A stretch of DNA of 64,000 bases from Cellulosilyticum lentocellum DSM 5427 (GCF_000178835.2 NC_015275.1:4369001-4433000), one strand, 5' to 3'; positions 27,920 through 38,328 are shown, counted from the first letter of the stretch. Numbers and translations: made by a program. Notes: a model not told the origin generated them from the letters alone.

Positions 27920-30619
27920 TTATTCTAAAACAATATCGATTATATGCTGTGTAGACGCATCAAGAGCCTCGATATCCTCTCTCTTAATAGTAGCATGCTT
28001 CTTATCATATGGTTTGTTATCAATAGATATATTGGCTACTACATATTCACTAGCTTGCTTCTTATTTTGATTATGATAAATCACCTGAAGCTTTCTATCT
28101 GCAAAGGTTAATTGAATAGAAGCTTGATCTTCCTTATCAAATTGCTCTAATAATAATTGAGGTTCAAAGTGTAAGTCTCCTAGTCTTCCTTTTACCCCAA
28201 ACATCTCCGTAATAACAGTCAGCATTAACCAACTAGCTGTTCCTGTTAAATAGTGATACATCCCGCGTCCTTTATCATTGATATACTCTGGAACACCTGG
28301 ATAAATCCTGCTTTTTTCAAAAGAGCTACAATGCTTATAAAGCGTATCAACTACTTTAAAGCCTTCTTTAACAAAACCTCTTTGATAAAGTGCATTAGCA
28401 TACATAGTCGCCATATGACAAAATACTGCGCCATTTTCCTTATGTCCATAAGCAAAACCAAACATTCTACCTAAGTCTGTTTTTACCTCATTAAAATTCG
28501 TATTAAGCTTATAGCCTCCTACTGCTTCATCATATAAATAGCGATCAGCCGCCTTAATAATCTCAGCTACTTGCTCATTAGTCGCTATCTGATTCATAAT
28601 AGTAAACACCTGACCTGTTAACATCATACGTGTTCCTTTTTCATGATCGCCTTCTACTCTTTGACCGTGATTATCATAATAGCCATTATACCAACTATAC
28701 CCTGCTTTATTGGTAATCCATTCTTGACTTCTTATATGTTTAATCATCCAATTTGCTTTTGCTTCTAGATCTGTTATTAATGTGTCAATTGCTACTTCAA
28801 CTTGTTTACCCGTTACAGTATGTCTCACCTTTTTACAATAGATATCTAAAATAGTACGCTTCTTATCTACAGCTTCATAAAGTACGGCATCACCTTTTAT
28901 TAATAGCTGTAATTCTTCAGCTAACATGATTTTATCTTGGTGTTCTTTTTCTTTTAGTACACGTAATAATTGAGCAATTTCTAGCATATTACCCGCGTAA
29001 AGAGCTGAAAATGCCACACTTTCACCTCTTTCATCTGCCATATCTAGCCCATCATTCCAATCCGCTCCGTGTAGCTTTAAGTTGTTGTGTTCTCCTACGT
29101 CATAGAAAGCTGTAAGGTGTTGTACTAAAAGATGTTCTATTATTGTGCCTTGGTAAGCTACCTTATTTTTTTCTTGTAAATAGTTACCCTCACTAAGTGA
29201 CCATAACTCATCTTTAGCTGCTCCTCTTTCTACCTGTAAATCCTTAAAATAACTTTGTTTTTCCAATAAGAATTTAATATCTCCGCTTTGCTGAATATAA
29301 AGGTTAGTTGTTAAGAAAGGCCATGCTCCATGATCCATCCACACACGTGTAATATTATTTCTATCTGCTATAAACTCACCTTGTTTGGTCCCAATAATTG
29401 TAGCATTTGTTCCATCAAAACGTACGCCTCCAAAATTATCTAATAACATGCTTCTTACACCACTTGGGTCCATGGCTAAAAGTGCTAGACAATCTTGCCA
29501 CAGATCTCTCCAGCCTCGCCCACCTTTTCCATAGTCATGGTGTGGTAAAAAGGAACATCCATAAATCCGTCTAAGCATTGGTTGAAAATTCACCCAGTAC
29601 ATCCAGTTATCAAATTGCTTATCACTAGTTGTATAAGAAATATTAATTTTCTTATTCCAATAAAGCTTGGTTTCCTCTAGTTTTTGGTTAAAAGCACTTT
29701 CACTTAAGTACTTTTTAGCCATTTCCTCAAACTTAGCTTCATTATCACTAAAGCCCATAACGACTAGATAACTTTTTGCTTCCATTGCCCCTAAGGTTGC
29801 ATTTTCAAATACAATACCTCCTAAGGCTTCATATCCTTCTAAACTCGCTCCTGCCAGAACTTGAGGTTGTTTTTGACACATAATTGCCTCTGGGGCTTCA
29901 AAAGAACCTCCTTCTCCAATATACTCTTCTACAATAGGGAAGTAGCCTATTGGCTTTTCTCCATTAGCTTCTGCCCCTCCCACGCCATAAATCATTGTAT
30001 TTTTCTTATGCCCTCTCTCATCAAAGGTCAAAGTAGGATTGATCAGGACGCTATAATCTGTTGTTTTTATTCTATGTAATAAGGAAGTTACATGCCTATG
30101 ATCTCTTAAATTATCAGCAGAACGTGCATATAAAGGTATTGCCGCTGTTGGGGAAATCACCATTTGTTTGTCACTTATATTAGTAATGGTGATTTTCATT
30201 AATTCCACGGTATCTTGACAAGCTGGTACAAAAGAAATAATTTCTGACTTAATCCCTAAGGCATTAGAAACCCTTGTCATTTTATGCCACATCGTACCCG
30301 CCTCTAGTTCTGTAGCCTCTTTTTCTTCAGTAAAAAGTTGCGCTGCAGACATAGCCGAAGCGCCAGTAGCTGACCAAGCTCCTTTTCCTTCAATATAAGC
30401 CCAAAAATTTCTTGATGACTTATTATTGTGAAGGTCTTCACTGCTTACTGGTGTTAATAAAAATGTATTCTGTCCCATTTTGCAGTCTCCGTTTAAAAGA
30501 GGCGTAATGCTGGACATCACACCAGCTTCATTAGCCAGTGGGAAATAGCTATAGCTATTTCTCTCTGGATTTGTGAGTTTAAACGTGCCTTTGTTGTCTA
30601 TATATGTATATTTCTTCAT
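27920..30619 (-). CDS. GH94 phosphorylase, probable laminaribiose phosphorylase
   Basis: An 899-residue cytoplasmic protein without signal peptide. The N-terminus (YFPLANEAGVMSSITPLLNG; NTFLLTPVSSEDLHN) closely resembles characterised laminaribiose phosphorylases as I recall them. The catalytic acid is the Asp of HGADWNDGLDMA. The reaction is beta-1,3-diglucose plus phosphate to glucose plus glucose 1-phosphate, saving one ATP. It follows the cellodextrin phosphorylase gene by 30 bp and ends at a terminator. Cellobiose phosphorylase is the main alternative, but that subgroup is nearer 810 residues. Confidence 0.8.
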   Translation of the reverse strand: MKKYTYIDNKGTFKLTNPERNSYSYFPLANEAGVMSSITPLLNGDCKMGQNTFLLTPVSSEDLHNNKSSRNFWAYIEGKGAWSATGASAMSAAQLFTEEKEATELEAGTMWHKMTRVSNALGIKSEIISFVPACQDTVELMKITITNISDKQMVISPTAAIPLYARSADNLRDHRHVTSLLHRIKTTDYSVLINPTLTFDERGHKKNTMIYGVGGAEANGEKPIGYFPIVEEYIGEGGSFEAPEAIMCQKQPQVLAGASLEGYEALGGIVFENATLGAMEAKSYLVVMGFSDNEAKFEEMAKKYLSESAFNQKLEETKLYWNKKINISYTTSDKQFDNWMYWVNFQPMLRRIYGCSFLPHHDYGKGGRGWRDLWQDCLALLAMDPSGVRSMLLDNFGGVRFDGTNATIIGTKQGEFIADRNNITRVWMDHGAWPFLTTNLYIQQSGDIKFLLEKQSYFKDLQVERGAAKDELWSLSEGNYLQEKNKVAYQGTIIEHLLVQHLTAFYDVGEHNNLKLHGADWNDGLDMADERGESVAFSALYAGNMLEIAQLLRVLKEKEHQDKIMLAEELQLLIKGDAVLYEAVDKKRTILDIYCKKVRHTVTGKQVEVAIDTLITDLEAKANWMIKHIRSQEWITNKAGYSWYNGYYDNHGQRVEGDHEKGTRMMLTGQVFTIMNQIATNEQVAEIIKAADRYLYDEAVGGYKLNTNFNEVKTDLGRMFGFAYGHKENGAVFCHMATMYANALYQRGFVKEGFKVVDTLYKHCSSFEKSRIYPGVPEYINDKGRGMYHYLTGTASWLMLTVITEMFGVKGRLGDLHFEPQLLLEQFDKEDQASIQLTFADRKLQVIYHNQNKKQASEYVVANISIDNKPYDKKHATIKREDIEALDASTQHIIDIVLE

Positions 30620-30649
30620 ACTTTTAAACCACCTTTTCTCTGACTACTT

Positions 30650-33580
30650 TTATACGCTAAAGATGAGTTCTACTTTATGTTTACAACCATCATCCACTAA
30701 TGTAATCTTATTATCTTCAAGTACCTTGCCATCTAAAATAATACTGTAACTATTATCCACTATTCTCACTAAACCTTCTGGCTTCTTAATCTCAATGATA
30801 TACTCTGAAGTTAGATGTCTTAATGTATAACTCATTTGTGTCATTTCCTCACTTAATAATGGTTCAATGACAAGTGAGTTCTTTTCATATTTAATTCCTA
30901 ACATCTCAAATAATGTAATAGCAAGCCAGGTAGATGTACCACTTAATGTAGGCCCTATATTTTCCCCTGTTTGGCTATTATTATACTGCGTACACCAACG
31001 AGGATTACCACATACTTCAAATGGATTCTCTAGGGCTTTATATGGTAATACAAGTCCCACCATCCAATAAGCTAACTGACTTAATCTACTTGCAAGCTCT
31101 CTATTTACTACTTTCTTAGCTGCTTGAAGCATAGCCGTAGTTGCCATCATTGTTGCATGTTTAAAGATTCCTCCATTTTCTCTATCCCCTGGAAAATACT
31201 CACCAGTCGCTGTACTAGTAGCTACTTTTGATAAATCAGTTGGACTCATTAGTTTTAAACCATATGGTGTTTTTAAGTATGCTTCAATTTGATCTAACAT
31301 GATTGCAATCTGGTTTTCATTAGCACTTGAAGAAAGAATTGACCAACTGAATGAATTTAGGAAATAGGTACCATCAATGTTTGCATCTGAAGAAAAGCCA
31401 TCATTCTTTGCCCCTAAGAAAGTGATCTCATCCCCAAATCTATTAAAAAGTACTCTAGCAAAGAAGTTTTCCTTCCAAGCATCCTTTTGAATATGTTCAT
31501 CGAGCTTTTTAGTTAACTCTCTTACATGCTCTTCATACTCAGTATCTTTATTAATAACTGCAAATTCCTCTATGTGTTGTAGGGCTAATTTTAATAAGAA
31601 AGCATTCATAACACTTTCTGAGTAGCCTTTAAATGGTTTCTCTCGTTTTTCTTTTTCTGGTCCTGATAAGTAGCTATCATCTACCTTCAAGCAATCATTC
31701 CAATCGGCAAAATCAATGAGTGGCAAACCATGCTCTCCCACAGATATTTCTGCCGAATATGTAATAATAGCTTTCAATGTTTCATAAACACTTCTTTTCT
31801 TACCACCAGCTTCCGCAATAATATATTCTTCATTTAAGAAACCTGTATCACCGCTATAGTTGACATAACGATAAACTGCTTGAAGTAGCCATAGGCCATC
31901 ATCAGACCACTTACCTGCTTCTTTGCCTTTCCAGAAGAAATTATGATAGCAATAGCCGTATTCAAATACTTTTTCAATCCATTCCCTAAGCAAGGATTTT
32001 GTATAAGCTATTTCACCCATAGAAATAAGATAATATTGTGATACAAAAATATCTTGGATCTCTCTAAAGCCAATTTCTCTATAGCCTTTTTGAGTTAAAT
32101 CAAAAGAACGAGAAACAAAGGTTTGATAAAGCACTTGAAAAGGTAAATTCTTATTGATATAACTATCAAAGGCTTGATCACCAGTGTTGACTTGTAAATA
32201 GGTACTATACTTTCTGTAGCTTTCTTTCTGCTCATTTAAGCTATTGATGATACTGCCCTTTGTAGCAAATTGATGATGTAGATTGGTAAGCTGTGTATGA
32301 ACCACTTCATCTGGTACTCTTGTCTCTCCTAGTTCAGAAATTAATCCTACAAAATGATCTACTGTAACATTTTCATTAGGCTCTATGCTTATAGGGCAAC
32401 CTAATGCAAAGAAGCCTGGTCCTTTAGTATTTAATCTATTAGAAAGCTTACGTACACCTTGTGGTTTATATAAGCTACCACTGCCTATAAACTCACCGTA
32501 ATGTGTACATATCTCTGTTGGATATTTTCTAGCATCCTTTTCATAAGCTACCATTGTGGTATAACGAATATCTCTGCTTGCTGATTCTGGATAATAGTAA
32601 GGTACATAACCTATGAGATGATTTTCCTCATCTTTAATAAGCTGTGACTGCATGATAACAGTAGAATAAACCACATCTTCCATAAGTGCTCCTGGGGCTG
32701 CAGTAGCTAACATCCCTGTAGTCACTATCTTTAAATCTCTAGTCACTGAAGTTTTATTCGTAACTGTAATTCTTTGAACTTCTGTAGCAATTGGCAAACC
32801 TTCATACTGTGGTACTAAAAAGATGGTTCTTAAAATATGAAGTCCACACTTTGTTTCGTATTCAATCTCTGTATAATTTTGCCCATGTCTACATTCTGCT
32901 GTTTTAATATTAGAATCTAATGCATCTGCTGAGTAAAAAATTTGTTTTCCTTCTTCTACAAGATAAAACTGTCTATTAGCAGGGAAGCCATTTTCTTCTG
33001 GAAGCATATCCCACCTAGTAGCTAATACTTGAGTAGCTGCATGTGCTCTAAAACTTCCTCCCCCAAAGCGGTCTACTACACTTTTAGGTGTAGACTGAAG
33101 TGCTAGCTCAAAATTCATACGATCTCCTAAAAGCATATTGGTATAAAAATGTGGGCCTGGCACTGGTTTTTTTAAGTCTATAACATGTTCACCTTTCATA
33201 TTGATATAACCTGCCCATTTTTTGTAGTCTTCACAAACGGCTAGCATATGACTTTCGATGACTGAATCTATGGGTGTCTCTACAATACTTCCATTCATAT
33301 AGCAAAAATACTTCACTTTACCAGAGTCTTCTATACAAAACAAATGAGATCTTGAATGAGTTAAACTATCAAAATAGGTACTTAATTGTTCATCCTTGCA
33401 TAGCTCTTTTAGAGCTGGAACCTTAAAGGTGAATCCACCAATAGCAATAATATGCGTATTACTAATATCCATAAACTGACTATCATATACTAAGCTCTCA
33501 TCAATATACTCTTTAAAGTAGCTTTTAAGCGCTTTTGTTGATTCACTTAGTGTTTCTCTAGCTAATACATTCTTTAACAT
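30650..33580 (-). CDS. GH94 cellodextrin phosphorylase
   Basis: A 976-residue cytoplasmic enzyme. Segments GEHVIDLKKPVPGPHFYTN, STPKSVVDRFGGGSFRAHAA and EENGFPANRQFYLVEEGKQI match the Clostridium thermocellum cellodextrin phosphorylase as remembered, as does the length. The catalytic Asp is in DFADWNDCLKVDD. It splits beta-1,4-oligoglucans (three or more units) with phosphate into glucose 1-phosphate and a shorter chain. It lies 16 bp after the chemoreceptor gene and 30 bp before the laminaribiose phosphorylase gene, so one mRNA would serve both linkages of mixed-linkage glucan. Confidence 0.88.
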   Translation of the reverse strand: MLKNVLARETLSESTKALKSYFKEYIDESLVYDSQFMDISNTHIIAIGGFTFKVPALKELCKDEQLSTYFDSLTHSRSHLFCIEDSGKVKYFCYMNGSIVETPIDSVIESHMLAVCEDYKKWAGYINMKGEHVIDLKKPVPGPHFYTNMLLGDRMNFELALQSTPKSVVDRFGGGSFRAHAATQVLATRWDMLPEENGFPANRQFYLVEEGKQIFYSADALDSNIKTAECRHGQNYTEIEYETKCGLHILRTIFLVPQYEGLPIATEVQRITVTNKTSVTRDLKIVTTGMLATAAPGALMEDVVYSTVIMQSQLIKDEENHLIGYVPYYYPESASRDIRYTTMVAYEKDARKYPTEICTHYGEFIGSGSLYKPQGVRKLSNRLNTKGPGFFALGCPISIEPNENVTVDHFVGLISELGETRVPDEVVHTQLTNLHHQFATKGSIINSLNEQKESYRKYSTYLQVNTGDQAFDSYINKNLPFQVLYQTFVSRSFDLTQKGYREIGFREIQDIFVSQYYLISMGEIAYTKSLLREWIEKVFEYGYCYHNFFWKGKEAGKWSDDGLWLLQAVYRYVNYSGDTGFLNEEYIIAEAGGKKRSVYETLKAIITYSAEISVGEHGLPLIDFADWNDCLKVDDSYLSGPEKEKREKPFKGYSESVMNAFLLKLALQHIEEFAVINKDTEYEEHVRELTKKLDEHIQKDAWKENFFARVLFNRFGDEITFLGAKNDGFSSDANIDGTYFLNSFSWSILSSSANENQIAIMLDQIEAYLKTPYGLKLMSPTDLSKVATSTATGEYFPGDRENGGIFKHATMMATTAMLQAAKKVVNRELASRLSQLAYWMVGLVLPYKALENPFEVCGNPRWCTQYNNSQTGENIGPTLSGTSTWLAITLFEMLGIKYEKNSLVIEPLLSEEMTQMSYTLRHLTSEYIIEIKKPEGLVRIVDNSYSIILDGKVLEDNKITLVDDGCKHKVELIFSV

Positions 33581-33596
33581 ACATTTTCCCTCACTT

Positions 33597-35384
33597 TTAA
33601 TCTATAATAAATTTATTAATCATATGGTCTAAGGTATTAACTATAGTCGATAACTTATTAGCAGCATCCCCTAAGTCATTAATAAGTTCTACCTGCTCAT
33701 TCATTTCCTCTGTAATACCGTTTGTCTTTTCACTCACACTATTTCCTAATGTATTAATTGCATTTATACTTGTTAAAATACTTTCTATGCCTTTGCCAGA
33801 TTCAATTACTGCAACATTCATTCCTTCAAGCCTAGCAATGGTACTTTTTAGATTCTCATCTATTACATTAAATTTACCAAGGGTATGCTCAGCAAATTGT
33901 TCACCTTGACCTGCTACTTCATTAGCCTCCCCCACCAACTGACTTGTATGTTTAATTAAGTGGCCCATTTTATCTATACAATTTTTAATTTCCACAGTAG
34001 AACTTCTACTTACATCTGCTAAATTCTTAATTTCCTGTGCTACAACCGCAAAACCTTTGCCACTTTCACCTGCTCTTGCAGCTTCAATCGATGCATTTAA
34101 AGCTAATAAATTAGTTTGTTCACTAATTTGATTAATAATATCAGTAGACTTATTGACTATATCTGATTCCTTCTTTAAGGCTTCTATAACCCCTACTACC
34201 TCTTCAATAAATTCCCTAATATGCTTCATCTGCTCCATTATTTTATGTAACATATCAATACCGTTAACCGCTTCTTCTATAACCCCTACTGTAGTATTGG
34301 TAATATTCTCTGAGGTCGCACTCGTCTCTTCACTATTGCCAGTAAGTTCTTCTGTTACATTCGCAACAATTCCTACTTCTTCCTTCCAAACATTCATTTC
34401 TTTTACTACACCGTCTAGGTTGTGATTGATAACGTCAAAGGCACTTCTAGTATTGACTGCCTTATTATCTAGATGTGAGTCTACATTTTGCAATTCTTTA
34501 ATAGAATCCTTCAGTACTTGTATCATATCAAGTAATTCATAGCTCATCTTTTGTATACTATCATCAATCTCTGAAACTTCATCTGCAAACCATCTTTTCT
34601 CAAGTTTGCTGTTTCCTTGTTCTTTATTATTAATTTCAAGCTTTGATATCTTATTTACTCTACTAGTAATGCCTTTTAGGGATTTCTTTAAGTTCCTAAT
34701 ATAAACAATAAATATAATAGATGCCATCATACTAAATACAATAATAATAGCTATACTCATGCGACTAATTGTAGTTAATGATTGAACCGTAGCTTGGATC
34801 TGCTTATTGGCTTTCTCTGTGTTGTGGGTATCTACCTCTTTAAATATATCTTGGATTTGTGCCATATTCTCTTGCCCGGTTTCTATCATAAATACATATG
34901 CCTTATTAAAACGTTTAGCATTTAAGGCTTCTTTACTAGATGCATCGTTGGCTTCAAGTACTTCTCTTAATTTTTCCACTTTCTCTACCAGTACAGTATC
35001 TATTTTTATTAATGTTTCTTTCATACCTTCTAGTTTCTCTAACTCTGCTTGTATGATTTCATTATCTTTATTATATTCATCCTCATAATAAGTAAATTCT
35101 TCTCCATAAAATAAAAGAGCCGATTGCAAATTATTAAATCCACGCATGGCTTGGGTATAGATGTTTTTAGTTATTGTTACAATTTCCTGTGAACTTGCAA
35201 ATTCTTTATATGCCTGTACCATTTTGTTCATCTGCCTATTATTAAAAATGAATACACCTATAAAAATAACAAATATAGAGACCATAAAAATTGAAAGTTG
35301 TTTTGATAAGGATAAAGAGATCACCTTTCTTCTTTGTACCTTTTGCTTATTAAGCCTCGATTTCTCTGTTTTACCTCTTCTCAT
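33597..35384 (-). CDS. Methyl-accepting chemotaxis protein
   Basis: A chemoreceptor of 595 residues from ATG 35384, chosen because AGGGGAAG lies 8 bases upstream; the same frame is open to 35492 but has no well-spaced site there. It has a basic N-terminus, span 1 at about residues 30-50, an extracellular helical bundle of about 150 residues, span 2, a HAMP-like region and a long coiled coil whose tip reads [20 protein letters not shown] and [19 protein letters not shown], the invariant kinase-control hairpin. It leads an operon with two GH94 phosphorylases, so it may guide cells toward glucan oligosaccharides. The ligand domain is not a family I can name. Confidence 0.9.
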   Translation of the reverse strand: MRRGKTEKSRLNKQKVQRRKVISLSLSKQLSIFMVSIFVIFIGVFIFNNRQMNKMVQAYKEFASSQEIVTITKNIYTQAMRGFNNLQSALLFYGEEFTYYEDEYNKDNEIIQAELEKLEGMKETLIKIDTVLVEKVEKLREVLEANDASSKEALNAKRFNKAYVFMIETGQENMAQIQDIFKEVDTHNTEKANKQIQATVQSLTTISRMSIAIIIVFSMMASIIFIVYIRNLKKSLKGITSRVNKISKLEINNKEQGNSKLEKRWFADEVSEIDDSIQKMSYELLDMIQVLKDSIKELQNVDSHLDNKAVNTRSAFDVINHNLDGVVKEMNVWKEEVGIVANVTEELTGNSEETSATSENITNTTVGVIEEAVNGIDMLHKIMEQMKHIREFIEEVVGVIEALKKESDIVNKSTDIINQISEQTNLLALNASIEAARAGESGKGFAVVAQEIKNLADVSRSSTVEIKNCIDKMGHLIKHTSQLVGEANEVAGQGEQFAEHTLGKFNVIDENLKSTIARLEGMNVAVIESGKGIESILTSINAINTLGNSVSEKTNGITEEMNEQVELINDLGDAANKLSTIVNTLDHMINKFIID

Positions 35385-35602
35385 AATGCCACTTCCCCTC
35401 TGCTGATATGCTTCATTATATTTAAACCCTCTCTCCTTTATCATAAGGTATTCAATTGTACAAGGTAACCTTACAATATTATGCTTTTTCATGAAATTAT
35501 TACTATGTTTTTCCCCCCTGTAAGCTTATCCTTAAACCTTAGTTGTTACTTTGGCTACATATGATGTTTGTTAGCGTTCCATTTCAAATTTCACCTACTA
35601 GA

Positions 35603-35622
35603 AAAGTTAAAAAACTTACGTA
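35603..35622 (-). promoter_or_regulatory. Candidate shared operator, chemoreceptor-phosphorylase operon
   Basis: On the minus strand CGTAAGTTTTTTAACTTT matches CGTAA-n-TTT-n-TTAA-n-TT. It lies about 220 bp before the chosen start (111 bp before the longer one). Confidence 0.4.
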
Positions 35623-35653
35623 TATCTTGTATTCCATTTTTAAAAAACGGCAT

Positions 35654-35700
35654 AGCAAAAGAGTGCCTCAAAACTATTTTATAGATTGATGACACTCTTT
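35654..35700 (-). terminator. Possible terminator between kinase-like and chemoreceptor regions
   Basis: AAAGAGTG pairs with CACTCTTT, with further inner pairing (CTAT/ATAG). It may end the lipid-like operon. The T-run is short. Confidence 0.5.
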
Positions 35701-35779
35701 CATTTTTATCTTGCAATTCCAATTTTAACAATCCTCTTGGTTACCTTGACTTCACCAACCCTTAATCTAAGTTTTGGCA

Positions 35780-37132
35780 TCATAAAATAATCAAGTTCAC
35801 CACCACACTTATTACAGTTCCTCCAGCTACCAATCCTGCTTGTTTCCATGCCATTGCCAACGATAGCCTATTATATTCGCTAGGTTTATCTAGGTATTTA
35901 GCTGCTATACCTAGTATAGCCATTAGTAACACCATGCATATCCCCATTTGCCATAAATTTGTACCTTTACCAAACTCCAGATAATTAGCTACTGCCCCCA
36001 TGACAATTAAAAAACTTCCTTTTACAAATCCCACTAAATAGGCTTTCTTTTTACCGGCACTGTGATACCCCCTAAGGCTACCATAATTATTAAGCGCAAT
36101 ATGTAGGCCAAATACTAAGTAAAACACCATAAATAGCTCAGCTCTTTGTTCCCAAATGGTAGCATAAAAGAGCAGAATAATCCCTACCACTAAGTTAGAT
36201 TCTATAACATGCTTATTAAAAACTAATTTTCTCTGCTCAGGTGTTCTCCTTGGAAACATTGGATAAATGACTAAAACTGTAATAGGCGCCAGTCCCCATC
36301 TAATACCACCAATCAAAAAAGTAATATATACTGCTAACACGCTCTCCATAATAGCTAGCTTACTTAAATCTACAACATGCCTATACTTGTAGACCACTAC
36401 AAAAAAGCCAATAATAAGTATTAAATTTAAAATTAAATAAATCTCTGGTAATGGCAATTGATTAAAAAGAAAAGCATAGCACAAGAGAGGAATGAGTAAA
36501 TTATCTAGCCCAAAGGATGCAGTTGCCTCTACTAAAGCAGTCAGTCCACCAATAATAAGGGCTAGGCATAGTATTCGTGGCAAAGCCATATCACTATAAC
36601 TAGCTAAAATTCCAAAGGTGCAAATAAAAGCTGTTATAGCAAAAGCTATACTTCCTACTAACGACTTTTCATCTTCTCTTTCTGCTGATAATTTACCTTT
36701 TTTATAGCGCGTTCCCACTATAGCTGCTACTGTATCTGCATAAGTCAAAATCAAAATTGGAATAAAGTATAAAACAGGGTCTCTCTTAGCCATCCAAAAG
36801 GTTGAACCAATGGCGATAGGAAATACTAACTCGCCTAAAGACCTTGCTGAACGCTCTACGCTATAGAGATAACTCCCTACTTCCTTTTTCTTATAATGCC
36901 TAAGTCTTAAGGTAAACACCACTGCAAACATCACAAAGGATAAAATAAGTACTGTTAGCCTTTCATGAAATAAATAAGGGAAAAACAAGGATACTGTCCC
37001 AATAAAAATATGGACTAATTTTCTAGCAATCTCAGGGGGGGGATTAAATCGTTTTTGAATCACCTTAGCTAGAGCCAAACAACCACTTAGTACCACAACG
37101 CTTATCCAAAAATGGATTATTTCTTGTATCAT
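35780..37132 (-). CDS. VTE5/dolichol-kinase-like membrane protein
   Basis: A 450-residue protein with about 12 hydrophobic segments. The first 210 residues resemble CTP-dependent prenol kinases of the phytol/dolichol kinase and CDP-diglyceride synthase clan: RKLVHIFIG (37-45), TYADTVAAIVGTRYKKGK and DEKSLVGSIAF. The remaining 240 residues are extra membrane segments with no recognised family. It would phosphorylate a prenol or lipid alcohol with CTP at the membrane. It is the last gene of a co-directional run that also has a UbiA prenyltransferase and a BtaA-like enzyme. Its ATG overlaps the stop of a 14-codon mini-frame with a strong ribosome binding site. Confidence 0.65.
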   Translation of the reverse strand: MIQEIIHFWISVVVLSGCLALAKVIQKRFNPPPEIARKLVHIFIGTVSLFFPYLFHERLTVLILSFVMFAVVFTLRLRHYKKKEVGSYLYSVERSARSLGELVFPIAIGSTFWMAKRDPVLYFIPILILTYADTVAAIVGTRYKKGKLSAEREDEKSLVGSIAFAITAFICTFGILASYSDMALPRILCLALIIGGLTALVEATASFGLDNLLIPLLCYAFLFNQLPLPEIYLILNLILIIGFFVVVYKYRHVVDLSKLAIMESVLAVYITFLIGGIRWGLAPITVLVIYPMFPRRTPEQRKLVFNKHVIESNLVVGIILLFYATIWEQRAELFMVFYLVFGLHIALNNYGSLRGYHSAGKKKAYLVGFVKGSFLIVMGAVANYLEFGKGTNLWQMGICMVLLMAILGIAAKYLDKPSEYNRLSLAMAWKQAGLVAGGTVISVVVNLIIL

Positions 37133-37173
37133 TTTCTTGTCTTAGTGATCTCTTGATGCAATTCATATATCAC
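37129..37173 (-). CDS. Possible 14-residue leader mini-cistron
   Basis: GTG 37173 follows AAAGGAGG by 5 bases and opens 14 codons (VIYELHQEITKTRK). Its TGA overlaps the ATG of the kinase-like gene, which has no good site of its own. It probably serves translational coupling rather than making a functional peptide. Confidence 0.4.
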   Translation of the reverse strand: MIYELHQEITKTRK

Positions 37174-37209
37174 TAAATCCTCCTTTCCTCCATACTCCTT
37201 ATGTCCATT

Positions 37210-38307
37210 TTACTTGATTTGTTCCACTAAAAATCTATTATAAAAAAAAGCTTCATCCTCTAAAAACAACTGTTCTGAAAGCTTTTCTAAAGTCTCCACC
37301 TGTTCTTTTAATGCCTCTGGACACTTTCTTGGAACAAGCATATTCCAGTACACCACTCTAGCACCTTTTTTAGCATACTTTATCAAAGACTTATATATCT
37401 TCAGCATTTCTCCCTCTTCCATATACTCAAAAATATCGCTAAGGTTATAGCCATCTATCCCCTCTCCCTCATAAGTTTCCAGAAAACCTTCTATACTATT
37501 TTGATGAATCTCTAGCCTATCGATGTTGGCTTTAATCGCTTCAAAATGCTCTGGTCTTAAATAATACGGTAGATTCTTTTCATAGTGCCCAAACAAAATA
37601 TACTCTAAATAAGAGTTCTTAGAGCAATCTATCTCTGTTAGTGCATAGCGTACACGTTTTAAAATATTTTCAGCTACGTGACCTTCTACATATTTAAAAA
37701 AGGCTGCATCTCTCCCTAATTTCCCCATCATCCTTCTAGAAAAAAAGAATCTAAAAAGTAATTGCCACCTTCTGTTAGCCCACTTTTCATCATAAAAACG
37801 CAGACGTTCGGCTTTTGTTTTGGGTCTTATTAACTCTTTTATTGTTTTTTTGCTATGTACTAAAGATAATACCTTTGTTCTAAATAGTTTAAAGTAATTT
37901 TCAAACTTACCTACATGAATGATACCTGCTTCTAAAAGTTCTTGGTGGCTTTCCCAATAAAGCTGTGTTTCCTCTGGCAATTCCTTCTTTAGCTCCTCAT
38001 ATAAAACTAATCGTTTGTCACATGCTGTAACACCTAGAAAAGCTAATACAGCCTCGTAATCTAATTTCTTAAAAGCGGCTTTTTTAAGGTAGACGCAGTG
38101 GAGCTGCACTGGATTAAGATCAAGGGCAACTACCTTATTTACTGGTTTCGTTAACATAGCTAAGCTATTATCCCCACCTGAAGCAATAGATATATAAGTA
38201 CCTCCTTCAGTAAGTTCTAGTCCCTTTAACAAAATGCTCGTATCTTCCCAACACTGCGCATAACGTATGATGGAAAAATCAGCATAGTTTTCAATTTCAC
38301 TTTTCAT
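37210..38307 (-). CDS. DUF3419/BtaA-like SAM-dependent aminocarboxypropyl transferase
   Basis: A 365-residue protein. RYAQCWEDTSILLKGL, then ISIASGGDNSLAML and VVALDLNPVQLHCVYLKKAA match the DUF3419 family, whose best known member BtaA moves the 3-amino-3-carboxypropyl group of SAM to diacylglycerol to start betaine lipids. The SAM-binding site is formed by the SGGDN and DLNP motifs. RBS AAGGGGAG precedes ATG 38307. Its neighbours include a VTE5-like kinase, UbiA prenyltransferase and an acyltransferase, all lipid-type. No BtaB-like N-methyltransferase is seen nearby, so full betaine lipid is not proven; the acceptor may differ. Confidence 0.75.
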   Translation of the reverse strand: MKSEIENYADFSIIRYAQCWEDTSILLKGLELTEGGTYISIASGGDNSLAMLTKPVNKVVALDLNPVQLHCVYLKKAAFKKLDYEAVLAFLGVTACDKRLVLYEELKKELPEETQLYWESHQELLEAGIIHVGKFENYFKLFRTKVLSLVHSKKTIKELIRPKTKAERLRFYDEKWANRRWQLLFRFFFSRRMMGKLGRDAAFFKYVEGHVAENILKRVRYALTEIDCSKNSYLEYILFGHYEKNLPYYLRPEHFEAIKANIDRLEIHQNSIEGFLETYEGEGIDGYNLSDIFEYMEEGEMLKIYKSLIKYAKKGARVVYWNMLVPRKCPEALKEQVETLEKLSEQLFLEDEAFFYNRFLVEQIK

Positions 38308-38328
38308 CTCTTTTTCTCCCCTTACTCG

